A stretch of 64,000 bases of DNA from the NCBI GenBank assembly GCA_034670405.1, contig JAXDDX010000360.1, positions 62,001-126,000 on the forward strand, given 5' to 3'. A program made the translations under genes and the position numbers. The notes beneath the pieces are model-generated. The model did not search any database and was not told where the DNA came from. It saw only the letters and a list, made by a program, of their open reading frames with translations. The number at the start of each line of letters is the position of its first letter. The stretch's first letter is position 1. Origin of the DNA: Hoplostethus atlanticus (taxonomy: Eukaryota; Chordata; Actinopteri; Trachichthyiformes; Trachichthyidae). Shown here piece by piece: positions 36,955 to 46,092 of this stretch.

Positions 36955-37745
36955 TGTTGGCTGTTGTTGGCTGATTACTTGTAGTTGCTAGAGTATTCCT
37001 ACGGTTGCTAGGTGATTACTAGTGGCTGGGTGGGGTGTTACAAGGTGGTTGCAAATCGAATGTTAGTAGTTTCTAGGGTGTTACTGTCTGGCTGTTAGCT
37101 GATTACTTGTGGTTGCTAGGGTGTTCCTATGTGGTGGCTAGGTGATTATTAGTAGTTGGTAGGGCGTTACTAGGTGGTTACAAGGGTGTTACTCAGTAGT
37201 TGCTAGGTGAATTGTATGTGGTTGCTAGCTGATTACTAGTGGTTGTTGGGGTATTACTAGGTGGTTGCTAGGGTTTTCCTAGGTGGTTGCTAGGGTTTTC
37301 CTAGGTGATTTTTTAGGGTGTTCCTAGGTGGTTAGTAGGTGAATAGATGCTTGTTTGGGAAGGGGATGCACTTTTTGGTGACTAGTAGTTCCTACCTATG
37401 TTGAAGGCACTTATTGTAAGTTGCTTTGGATACAAATACTGTACAAATGACTGTAATGTAATGTAATGAATACTAGTGGTTGCTAGGGTGTTATTAGGTG
37501 GTCATTACATGATCACTGGTACTTGCTAGGGTGCTAATATGTGGTTGCTAGGGTGTTCATAGGTAGTCGCTAGAGTGTTACTAGGTGGTTGCAAGAATTT
37601 TCCTCAGTGGTCGCTAGGTGAATGGTGGCGATTGCTAGGTGATTCCTAGTGGTTTCTCGGGGTGTTACCAGTTAATTGCTAGGGTGTTATGTGGTTGCTA
37701 GGTGATTACTAGTGGCTGCTAAGGTATTATTGGGTGGTTGCTAGT
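36955..37745. repeat. Minisatellite of GGTTGCTAGGTGATTACTAGT-like units
   Basis: About 0.8 kb made of variants of GTGGTTGCTAGG, GTGTTACTAGG and TGATTACTAGT in head-to-tail order, with considerable unit-to-unit drift. It is interrupted by the fish interspersed repeat at 37395-37471. Confidence 0.8.
37395..37471 (-). repeat. Teleost repeat end, diverged copy
   Basis: CACTTATTGTAAGTTGCTTTGG followed by ACTGTAATGTAATGTAATG is the reverse complement of the 7005-7066 repeat with several differences. It interrupts the minisatellite. Confidence 0.6.
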
Positions 37746-37750
37746 TAATT

Positions 37751-37761
37751 AGACAGAGAGA

Positions 37762-37835
<74 letters not shown>

Positions 37836-37868
37836 AGACAGTGAGAGACAGATGAGAGAGAGACAGAA
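37751..37868. repeat. (GA)n microsatellite
   Basis: About 40 GA units with short interruptions, directly before the LINE endonuclease fragment. Confidence 0.9.
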
Positions 37869-37923
37869 TGATCCTCCTAGTGATTCCCCATGTTATCATG
37901 ATGAAATCTTTCCCCAGCTCCAG

Positions 37924-38761
37924 GGGCCTCATTTATAAAACTTTGCGTAGATTCCATCCTAAAACAACCTCAGAATCTACTAATGCAAGAAAATATTCAG
38001 ATCTATAAAACCGTGCGGCACACACCTGTACGCAGTCTTCTCTTTATAAATACCCACCTGCGGTGAATTGTGCGCTCGTGTACTCCTCCCAGTGTCCTCC
38101 CACTACTCCTCCCAGTGTCGTCCCACAATCATCCATAAATGGTTAATGCTAAATAGGTCATGAATATGCCGACGTTGTTAAGTAGCCTTTGTTGGACTAT
38201 CAATGAGGGAAAGACGGAGAGAAGCCAGCTGCAAGAAAGGCGAAATTTGCGGAGTGCGAGATCGAGGTGCTCATCACTGAGGTTGAGCGCCGTAAAGGTG
38301 TAGCTACTGTCTGGGGCTCAGTAGAGGATCTGTGCCACATTGTGGAGAACAGCACAAGCCCTAATAATCCGGCACACCTTAATAATAATAAAAATAAACT
38401 TTAGTTTAAGTTACAAAGTGCTTTAGAAGACAAAATAAAAATAGTAGACAAACTGACGAACAAAATGATAAAAAATAATTTAAAAATAATTAAGTTAAGT
38501 TATTAAGTTATACAACATTGAGCATAAGGAGCTACATATGAGAGAGTAAACTATGCTTAGCCCCTCAGTTGTATTTTTCCCCCCTCTGTTTAAGCTTTAT
38601 GTATCTATAGAAAAATATTTCCATAGGTGTATGCTAGGGCGTCCATAGTAGCCCACTGAAACGGAGCTGAGGAGATCGATAGACAGACAGACACGTCACT
38701 TAGTTCGGTTTCTCAGCCTGCTTGCTTTACGTGGTTGTAAATACATTCCCCCCATTGTGGG

Positions 38762-38844
<83 letters not shown>

Positions 38845-39398
38845 GCCGCAAACTGCTGTTTCTACGCGCCTCCTATCATTCATAAATTCTCTGCAGTGCT
38901 TCGTTCTTATGTGAGTCTCTGATTAATAAATGTAGTCTTTGATTTTGAACAGTAGCCTTTCTGAGGCAGTTGCAGGTTAAATAAATGAGTTTTATTTCAT
39001 GAAATATTGCCCCCTCAGTCACTTCATCCTGGCGCCGGCCTGGTAAAATAATCAATAAAATAAGAGTTAAGAGAATGCCGTTGTATAAAAATAGGTTTTA
39101 AGTAGTGGCTTAACAGATACAACAAACCACAATCCCTGTGAAAGCATACTTATAAAACTATGTTTTTAAGAGGACTGAGCTTTATTTTGTGATCTCCCCA
39201 TCGGGCGTCGCTGATTCCCTTGTCTGAAAAACTTTGCGGTGAGCTCTACGCATGGGTGAAAGGATGCGTAGAACTGCGCACCATTTACCGCATAGAATTT
39301 TTCTATAAATCCCGACGTTTGCGGTAAAATATGCGTACGCACATTTCACCCCCGTTAACGCCTTTTTTTGTGCGTAGCAACCTTTATAAATGAGGCCC
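37924..39398. mobile_element. PIF/Harbinger element with Myb-like remnant
   Basis: The 16-bp inverted ends GGGCCTCATTTATAAA are perfect, and the insertion is flanked by the 3-bp duplication CAG (37921-37923 and 39399-39401), a Harbinger CWG target. Removing the element restores the LINE frame exactly across the junction. On the plus strand at 38238-38330 the interior encodes KAKFAECEIEVLITEVERRK, like the Myb/SANT DNA-binding protein of Harbinger elements. No DDE transposase is visible. A GA microsatellite lies at 38761-38839. The last 247 bases match 63277-63521 at about 98 percent. Confidence 0.9.
38761..38839. repeat. (GA)n microsatellite inside the Harbinger element
   Basis: About 38 GA units with one AAAG interruption. 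Confidence 0.9.
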
Positions 39399-39589
39399 CA
39401 GATCTGTAGCTTCCAGGCCCAGGGAAACATACTGATCTGTGGTGATCTTAATGCACGTTTTGGATCTCTACCTGACCTCAACAATATTCATATATTTGGA
39501 CGCAAGATCCCTATAAATGTGACTGACCTTCCCCGGTTTAACTATGGAAGAGATCTGCTGCAGCTCTGTCAAAGCTTGGGTCTTGTGGC

Positions 39590-41490
39590 CCACCCCCGAG
39601 GGGGAAAGCAGGGTGTCACAAGCCCCCTTTTAATGGCAGGCAGGCAGATGCACATCACAGACACACAGGAGGCAGGTTTGCAAAAAACATTCACTTTTAA
39701 TTACTCACTCAAAAAAAAACAATTGTCAGAGTGACCTTCCACTGCCTCCCTGGCTGCTCGCTGAATGGTCTCTCTCCCTGGACTACGGTGGCCCTGAGAG
39801 CTCAACGCGCTGCAACTTAAGAAAACACATGCAAGTAGACAAAACACAAGCAAATTAAGAAAACATCTTCATCAATTTGACAACACACACAACAAATTAT
39901 AGACAACACAACACATTAAGACAACACAACACATTAAGACAGCACAACACATTACAGAAACGTGCTGCAATTACGCCAAACGGAAGTGTTTCCAGAGGAC
40001 ACTTAAAAGTGATGAACACCTCTGGACTAGGGATGCAACGATTATAGATTTTGATGGTACGATTATAGTCTGAGGAAAAACCACGGTTTCACGGTTTCTC
40101 TGTCTGCAAGGCTCTTCTGATCAACTATATTACAAAATAGTATTTTCAGTTCTACATTTCTTTTGGACCTGAGTAGAGAAGTTGTTTTTTTTTTTACATT
40201 AACAGTTGCTGCATTTTGAAACATAAATAATACAGTAACAGTGAAAATAAATAACAGTGAAAATAAATAAAGTTGCTGCCTTTTGAAACAAATAATACAG
40301 TAACAGTGAAAATAAATACAAAGAAACAAAGTCTATATCTCTTTGGAATTATAAACTACATATTATCTATGCATTTCCCTTCTAAACAAAAAAAAATTAG
40401 TCAAAGGCTGCAGGACCTCTGTCTGTCTGCATCAGGGCCTTTTCAAAAATCACAATTATTCACAGTCCTTTCAGTTCATATTGTAGTGGAGAAAGTGAGC
40501 ATGTTCACATTTTCAGTGCTCAGTCTTGATCGGTGAGGAGACAGGATATGGCCACTTGCACTGCCATTGTTTGGCAATGTAGCGTAGCATGGACGGACGT
40601 AGCCCCCCCTCGAACACAATGTCGCTCTCGTGACACCCACACAGATATACAGGTACGGTCTAAATTCCTGTCTGTTTTATTTGTTTCACTTAACTGAGCT
40701 GATAACGCTATACAGACTAAAGCTATCTCTCTCTGTCTCGCGTTTCTCTCTCGCTCTCTCTGACTGTCAACAGTGTCGCTTGGCTTCCGCACGGCATTTT
40801 AAGCTGGCGCGCGCACAACTGGTGTAACGTTAACTTCGTTCCGGTCCCTTTTTTTAACCTTTATTTATTCGGGGGAGTTTCGCTGAGAGCCTTTCGTTCC
40901 GAAAAGTTTGAAGCCTCATCCATGGAGTGCTTCAGGAATGGATTCGGGGTTGGCGGACAGTTTTGAATTACGGTATCAAGCGTAACATCACTAGCAGATA
41001 TCTGAATCATGCGATCACAATGTTAAAATAAACCAAAAACACTTACATTTTAGCTCATTTTCCAACACCACTGACTGTCCAGACGTGTTCACTTTTAAGT
41101 GTCCTCTGGAAACACTTCCGTTGTCGTTTGGCGTAATTGCAGCACGTTTCTGTAATGTGTTGTGTTGTCTGTAATGTATTGTGTTGTCTTAATGTGTTGT
41201 GTTGTGTGTGTTGTCAAATTGATGAAGATGTTTTCTTAATTTACATGTGTTTTTTTAAGTTGCACTGCGTTGAGCTCTCAGGGCCACCGTGCTGGACTGT
41301 ATCCAACTCCTCCATCACCTGGCTGATTGGTAGTGCCCTTCAGCTGGGGCAAAATGGCCAACTGGTTGACAGCTGGGGGATGTAGTCGTTTCCTCTGTAG
41401 CAGATACCCCAGTCTGCCACATACCCTCCCCCTCAGTTCAGAATTGTAAGGCGAGCTGAGCAGCCATGCAGTGATGAAGAGACCCTGACT
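39590..41490 (-). mobile_element. LTR retroelement remnant carrying a long-TIR insertion
   Basis: On the minus strand a polypurine run (41422-41434) precedes TGTGGCAGACTGGGG, the likely LTR start at 41421. The LTR ends TTGTGACA at 39614. Without the inserted element 39785-41290 the LTR would be about 295 bases. A short internal stretch is attached on the polypurine side. It is a broken fossil inserted in the LINE. Family (Gypsy or BEL) not assigned. Exact outer borders are uncertain by a few bases. Confidence 0.55.
39785..41290. mobile_element. DNA transposon with inverted ends of about 220-240 bp
   Basis: Left arm 39785-40026 and right arm 41076-41290 are inverted copies, starting ACGGTGGCCCTGAGAG and ending with its complement. 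Flanks CCTGGACT (39777-39784) and GCTGGACT (41291-41298) form an 8-bp duplication with one mismatch. The arms contain AACACATTAAGACA-type tandem units. The interior starts at 40027 with TAGGGATGCAACGATTA, the left end of an unrelated hAT family whose right end I cannot find. No transposase is visible. Superfamily uncertain. Confidence 0.75.
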
Positions 41491-41504
41491 CGCCAGGATA
41501 CGAG

Positions 41505-42810
41505 CAGTGGCGGCTGGCCAATAGAGGGCGCTAGGGCGCCGCCCCACCACTCCCCACATCCTAGACTTCACTGAATAAGACTTTAAAAATTATTATTATT
41601 ATTATTATTATTATTTTTTTAAATGAGCGAGGTAAATAATGATATAGTTAGTGAGTAGAATGTATAATCTGCAATAAAATGTAGATTAAAATTGTTCTAC
41701 GTTGTCTAAAGTTACTGCTAGGTCACGTATTTCCGGCCTGGGGCGCAAAAATCTTTGCCCATTGACTCTCGTTATAAGTTGTACATGCGCAGTTCGCTCC
41801 TCTCAATACAAGAGATAGGAGCTTGGTGGGGTGCAGCTTTCCTGCGCCCCACCAACGAACTGCGCAAGTACAAACAGCATTTATCTGAATGCTGCTGATT
41901 TACACACCACCAACCACTGGTTGGCAGCAGAGAGCGAGTGGCTCGTGGTACATCTGACATAAAATGCGCCAGAATGAGACAATGTACTCGGTCGTTTTCA
42001 AGGAGCTGGTTTAGTAGGAAGGCTTGGCTAACTGTATGTAGTGACACCAATGCTTTATTTTGCTTTCCCTCCACCCTCTTTCAAACGACAGGTCTCAGAC
42101 CCAGCATGGATTCAGACAGGTTTGAATGATTTAAACCACATATCAGAAAAATCAAAAGCAAATGTTTGGGAAAGTAAACATAGCTGCTCAGCTTGATGAA
42201 GGCTACAGGACAGGGATCCGTGAGCATAATGAAGAGGTTGACAAAAACAGGCACATCCTGTCTAAAATAATAAACTCTGTCAAGTTCTGTGGTGCCATAG
42301 AGTCATTGAGAAATCTGCATCTCTCAAGGAGAGAAGGGCAAAATTTATGTACAAAAAGTTTAAGCCACAAGGTGGCAAAGTGATATAGCTTTGAGCCAGT
42401 TCACTCAGCGTTTTGATGGCACTGGGTATTTCAAATGTAATACCATATTCATTTATTATTTTCTTAAATGTTATTTTCTATTAGGTCTTATTGTGTTCAT
42501 AATTTTCTGCCATTGTCTCAGGGTTTTGTGTTGTCAGATTTCTGTTGCACTTATCGAGGCACTTTTCGGTTACTTTAGTCTTTCACCATTACATATTGTA
42601 GTATAAAAGATAATTATTATAAAGAATTTGCACTAATTGAAGTACCTTAACTTACCTTAAGCACGTTTCATTACAACAAATGTTCATTCAGCTCAGCAAA
42701 TACAAATAAAGGCCTTTTCATTTATTTAAATACGCTGATGATACCTTAGTAAATGTTTGTTTGATTTTTGGTATAGCCCCCCCTGGAGAAAAATGCACCA
42801 GCCGCCACTG
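41505..42810 (+). mobile_element. hAT element with transposase remnant
   Basis: Perfect 13-bp inverted ends CAGTGGCGGCTGG (left) and CCAGCCGCCACTG (right), flanked by a perfect 8-bp duplication GATACGAG (41497-41504 and 42811-42818). On the plus strand near 42165-42345 it encodes NIAAQLDEGYRTGIREHNEE and KNRHILSKIINSVKFCG, like the N-terminal region of hAT transposases of the TTF/ZMYM-like type. The frame is short and ends early, so the element is not autonomous. Confidence 0.88.
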
Positions 42811-43024
42811 GATACGAGGGGACTCTTTGGGTTAACACTTGGTAATAGCACAGTTTATTACATGATTAGAGATTTAGATCCTTTCTCTCCCAGTGCATTT
42901 ACAGTTAAACCACTAATTCCTCTATCTGACCACAGATAAATTACTGTATTTCTCAAACAGCCAAAAAGGCTATTCAATATTAGGAGATCATCCAGATGGC
43001 TCTGTATAAATAATATAATATAAA

Positions 43025-43048
43025 ATAAATAACCCTAACCCTAACCCT
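43025..43048. repeat. Three telomere-like CCCTAA units
   Basis: AACCCTAACCCTAACCCTGGG: only about three units, lying in the LINE. Too short to claim a telomere scar. Confidence 0.4.
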
Positions 43049-43139
43049 GGGTACACTGGAACAATCTAAATCAGAAGAATTGGCCATAAAGAAAAATAGG
43101 TATTTGTATTAACTACTCCCAACACACAATCAAATAACA

Positions 43140-43803
43140 CTGATGCTCTCTACAGGAAAGGTCAGAGCAGACAGTACTTCCTGAGGAGGCTCAGATCATT
43201 CAATGTGTGTCATTCAACAGGCTGCTCCGAATGTTCTACCAGACTGTGGTGGCCAGTGCACTCTTCTTTGCTGTTGTATGTTGGGGAGGTGGCATCAAGG
43301 CAAAGGATGCCAACAGGATTAATAAACTGGTTAAGAAAGCTGGCTCAGTTGTGGGAGAGAGCCTGGACAGCCTGGAGGAAGTGGCTGAGGGGAGGATGAG
43401 GTCTAAAATCAGATCCATCTTGGAGAACCCATCCCACCCCCTCTATGATGAGATGACCAGGCTGAGAAGCAGCTTCAGCCACCGGCTCATCCAACCTAAG
43501 TGCACAAGGGACCGCTTCAAGCACTCTTTTGTGCCAACAGCCATCCGGCTGTACAACGCTACGTCCAACATCAACCCCTGAGCCTGTTGCTTTTGCAAAT
43601 TGCACAATTGTAAATTGCACTAGCTTATCATTTCTTGCACTACTTTTAATATTTTTTGTATATTTCTTTTGCTTTGTATATTTTTAGGATATTTTTGGTA
43701 CAGCCTGTTGCCCTTAAATTAGTTTATTGTATAGTGATGTGTGCCTCTCTCTTGTCTTGTACTGCTGCAAACTGTAATTTCCCCTCAGGGACAATAAAGA
43801 GCC

Positions 43804-43851
<48 letters not shown>

Positions 43852-43855
43852 GTCT
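43140..43855 (+). mobile_element. Second LINE, 3' end only, with (CTAT)n tail
   Basis: Plus-strand frames encode YFLRRLRSFNVC, then MFYQTVVASALFFAVVCWGG, NRINKLVKKAGSVVG and RFKHSFVPTAIRLYNA, the C-terminal region of a CR1/L2-like LINE ORF2 family. The 3' UTR ends GGGACAATAAAGAGC and then about 13 CTAT units (43803-43853), a microsatellite tail as in L2-like elements. It is 5'-truncated and inserted into the older LINE 37869-44400. Confidence 0.75.
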
Positions 43856-44400
43856 ACAATCAGAGCAAAAAAGTATAATTGAAAAACTAAACAAATTTGA
43901 ATTGGCTATACAGGACAGCCAGAACCTCCTGGACTCCCAATTACTGAACAGGAACTAACAGAGAAACTCCAACCAAATAAAGCATGTGGACTTTGTTTAG
44001 TTTTTCAATTATACATACTAGACACGATGAAAAACACTAGCAAAAATAATTGGCTGTTTTAAAACTATTCAGCTTGATTCTGAGTGGAGGTTACTACCCT
44101 GATATCTGGAATCGAAGTCCCATTTTAAAAATAAATAAATTCTACCAATAATTACAGTAACAGGGAAATAGTTATTTGTAGTATTATACATTTCAGGCTT
44201 TTAAACTTGAAAACCTGTCTTGTCAAATTACCAAATAATAAACAATTATACCAAGAGTTGACAACATGTCGTAACTATCATATGTTACAAAACTCCTGTC
44301 TTAATTGTATGATATTAGTATCTAAGGCTAACACACTAATTATCAGAAACCATGCTACATTTTAACACTTATTATTTTCAATAACCCTTAGTGAACCAAT

Positions 44401-44804
44401 GAAATATTCTATTTCCAGTAAAACTGGAAAAAAAAAAGTTTCTACTGAGTAGTTATCCCAGAATACTTCCATATACAAAATGGGACATATGTATAAGAAA
44501 ACAAATCTTTACAGGACTGATTTATATATTTAAAAAATAAGTGCATCTCTGCTGGCAAGGCAAAACGCACCGTTATAGTTAACAGATATCTTAGATATCT
44601 GTTAAGTTATCTGTTATCATCTTAGATATCTGTTAACTATCAGATATCTAGATAGCACAATTAGATGCCTATAGTAAGATCTTCCAATGTGTTCCGTGAC
44701 TGTAGTTGGAATGCTCACACGTCTGAATACCTCTGATTTTCATTTCATAGTATATAAACTGGGGGAACCTATAAATTCTGTAAAGTTTAATAACAATAGC
44801 AGAA
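44401..44804. other. Region upstream of the tRNA gene, with AT-rich palindromes
   Basis: Probably decayed LINE sequence at its left. Palindromic GATATC-rich sequence lies at 44575-44640 (17-bp arms 44575-44591 and 44624-44640, with a smaller hairpin inside). Confidence 0.45.
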
Positions 44805-44886
44805 GGTAGCGTGGCCGAGCGGTCTAAGGCGCTGGATTAAGGCTCCAGTCTCTCCGGGGGCGTGGGTTCGAATCCCACCGCTGCCA
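44805..44886 (+). tRNA. trnL-AAG: tRNA-Leu (anticodon AAG)
   Basis: The 82-base sequence folds as a class II tRNA. The acceptor stem GGTAGCG pairs with CGCTGCC (one G-T pair), and the discriminator base is A at 44886. The A box GTGGCCGAGCGG and B box GGTTCGAATCC are intact. The anticodon stem CTGGA/TCCAG encloses the loop TTAAGGC with anticodon AAG at 44839-44841. A long variable arm is present, as required for Leu. No intron; CCA is not encoded, as in eukaryotes. A T run follows at 44892. It lies about 380 bases upstream of the snapc2 start codon in the same direction. It looks functional. Confidence 0.96.
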
Positions 44887-44891
44887 ATATG

Positions 44892-44899
44892 TTTTTTTT
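44892..44899 (+). terminator. RNA polymerase III terminator of tRNA-Leu
   Basis: A run of eight T starts five bases after the tRNA 3' end, a strong Pol III stop signal. Confidence 0.9.
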
Positions 44900-45268
44900 G
44901 GCAATGCCGCAAGATTGTTTTTTGGTTTGCTTTTGTTGTTTTCGTCTGTTTCGATAATCCAATCCAATGTCCATCACTGTTGAGAAATGCAGCGCTTGTT
45001 GACAATTCGCGATCTTTGCGCGATTTGCTTTCCGTTCTATTTGGATGTGCCACTTGCCGTAGAGTGAAGGGTGTTCTTCCGGCAATAAACGTGTAGTAGT
45101 CGTCGGTGAACGTTCAGGCATATGAAAGCGGCGGTTTTTAAATTAAGATTTAGCTAAACTGTCAATCAGTAGTAGGCGTTTCTTATTTTAAAACGCGCAT
45201 ACCTAACCGCATTTGTTAAACAGTTTGTTTGTTCTTAGAGAAGGCTTCTACCAGCAACGTGAGTCAAG
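44900..45268 (+). promoter_or_regulatory. Likely snapc2 promoter and 5' UTR region
   Basis: The 370 bases between the Pol III terminator and the snapc2 start codon contain scattered CpGs (for example GCGATCTTTGCGCGATTTGC near 45008-45028). No TATA box is evident. Transcription start not determined. Confidence 0.4.
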
Positions 45269-45500
45269 ATGAAGCCGCCTCCTCGCAAGCGCTCCAAACC
45301 AGACCGCTATCTGAAAACTGTCCAGAACATGCAACACTCGCGTAAACAGGTTTGCATCTGGACAAGAACCGAGCAAAGAAGCCTGTTGGCTGGCCTGAAA
45401 AGTCTCAACAGGGCCGTCGGAGGCGCAAGCGAGATCGATTATGCTGTCTTGAAAAAAAAAGTGCCCCAACGATCCACTTCAGAGGTAATTCAGGTCAGGG

Positions 45501-45551
<51 letters not shown>

Positions 45552-46055
45552 ATTTTAAATGGTATGTACATTGAGTAGGTAGAGTTTAGCTTGACATTCT
45601 GTCCATTCATCACACATCTCTCTCTCTGCTCTCTCCCCTCATTCCTTTTCCTCTGTGTCTGTTTGGTAAGGAAGTTTGTTTTGATATTGTCTGTTTGTAC
45701 AGCCCTAATAACCCCACACTCATCCCTGCCTCCCCTTAGATCCACTCTGTGGTGGAAGCTCTGAAGGCCAAGGTGATCAGGTTGGTGAAGCACCAGCTGA
45801 TGAGCCAGAGACGGGAGGAGAGGAGAGTCAAAAAGCCCATTGAGCTATGGACAGACATGGCCTCTGCAGTGGCTGGGAAGCTGGCGGAACCCATCTCCGT
45901 TGCCTTCTCTCAGGTACAGCAAGGTGGTAGCTTTCAAGGGGTCATAGGGCTTGTTGCTGATGGTGAAGCATTACATATGCCGAACTATAGGGGCCCTGGC
46001 TGACCATGCATACTGAACTAGATACACAGAACTATCTGGTCTATCTGTCTATCCG

Positions 46056-46092
<37 letters not shown>

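Larger units (their letters stand above)
37869..44400 (+). mobile_element. LINE split by at least four later insertions
   Basis: Pieces of one APE-type LINE are recognised in order on the plus strand. 37869-37923 encodes PPSDSPCYHDEIFPQLQ. 39402-39583 continues with ICSFQAQGNILICGDLNARF and LLQLCQSLGL (endonuclease, catalytic GDLNAR-type motif). 41490-41504 plus 42819-42990 give RGDSLG, LGNSTVYYMI and PLSDHR (endonuclease C-terminus). 43050-43140 gives HWNNLNQK. 43860-44110 gives SEQKSIIEKLNKFELAIQDS and SGGYYPDIWNRS, the start of reverse transcriptase. The breaks coincide with inserted elements. The LINE is dead, carrying stops. Its clade is not assigned. Confidence 0.75.

Noticed and set aside
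36955-37745. CRISPR-like array
   Set aside because: Units are contiguous, drifting and without unique spacers of constant length, and the genome is vertebrate; it is a minisatellite.
43025-43048. Interstitial telomere (CCCTAA repeats)
   Set aside because: Only about three units within LINE sequence; too few to infer a chromosome fusion or telomere capture.
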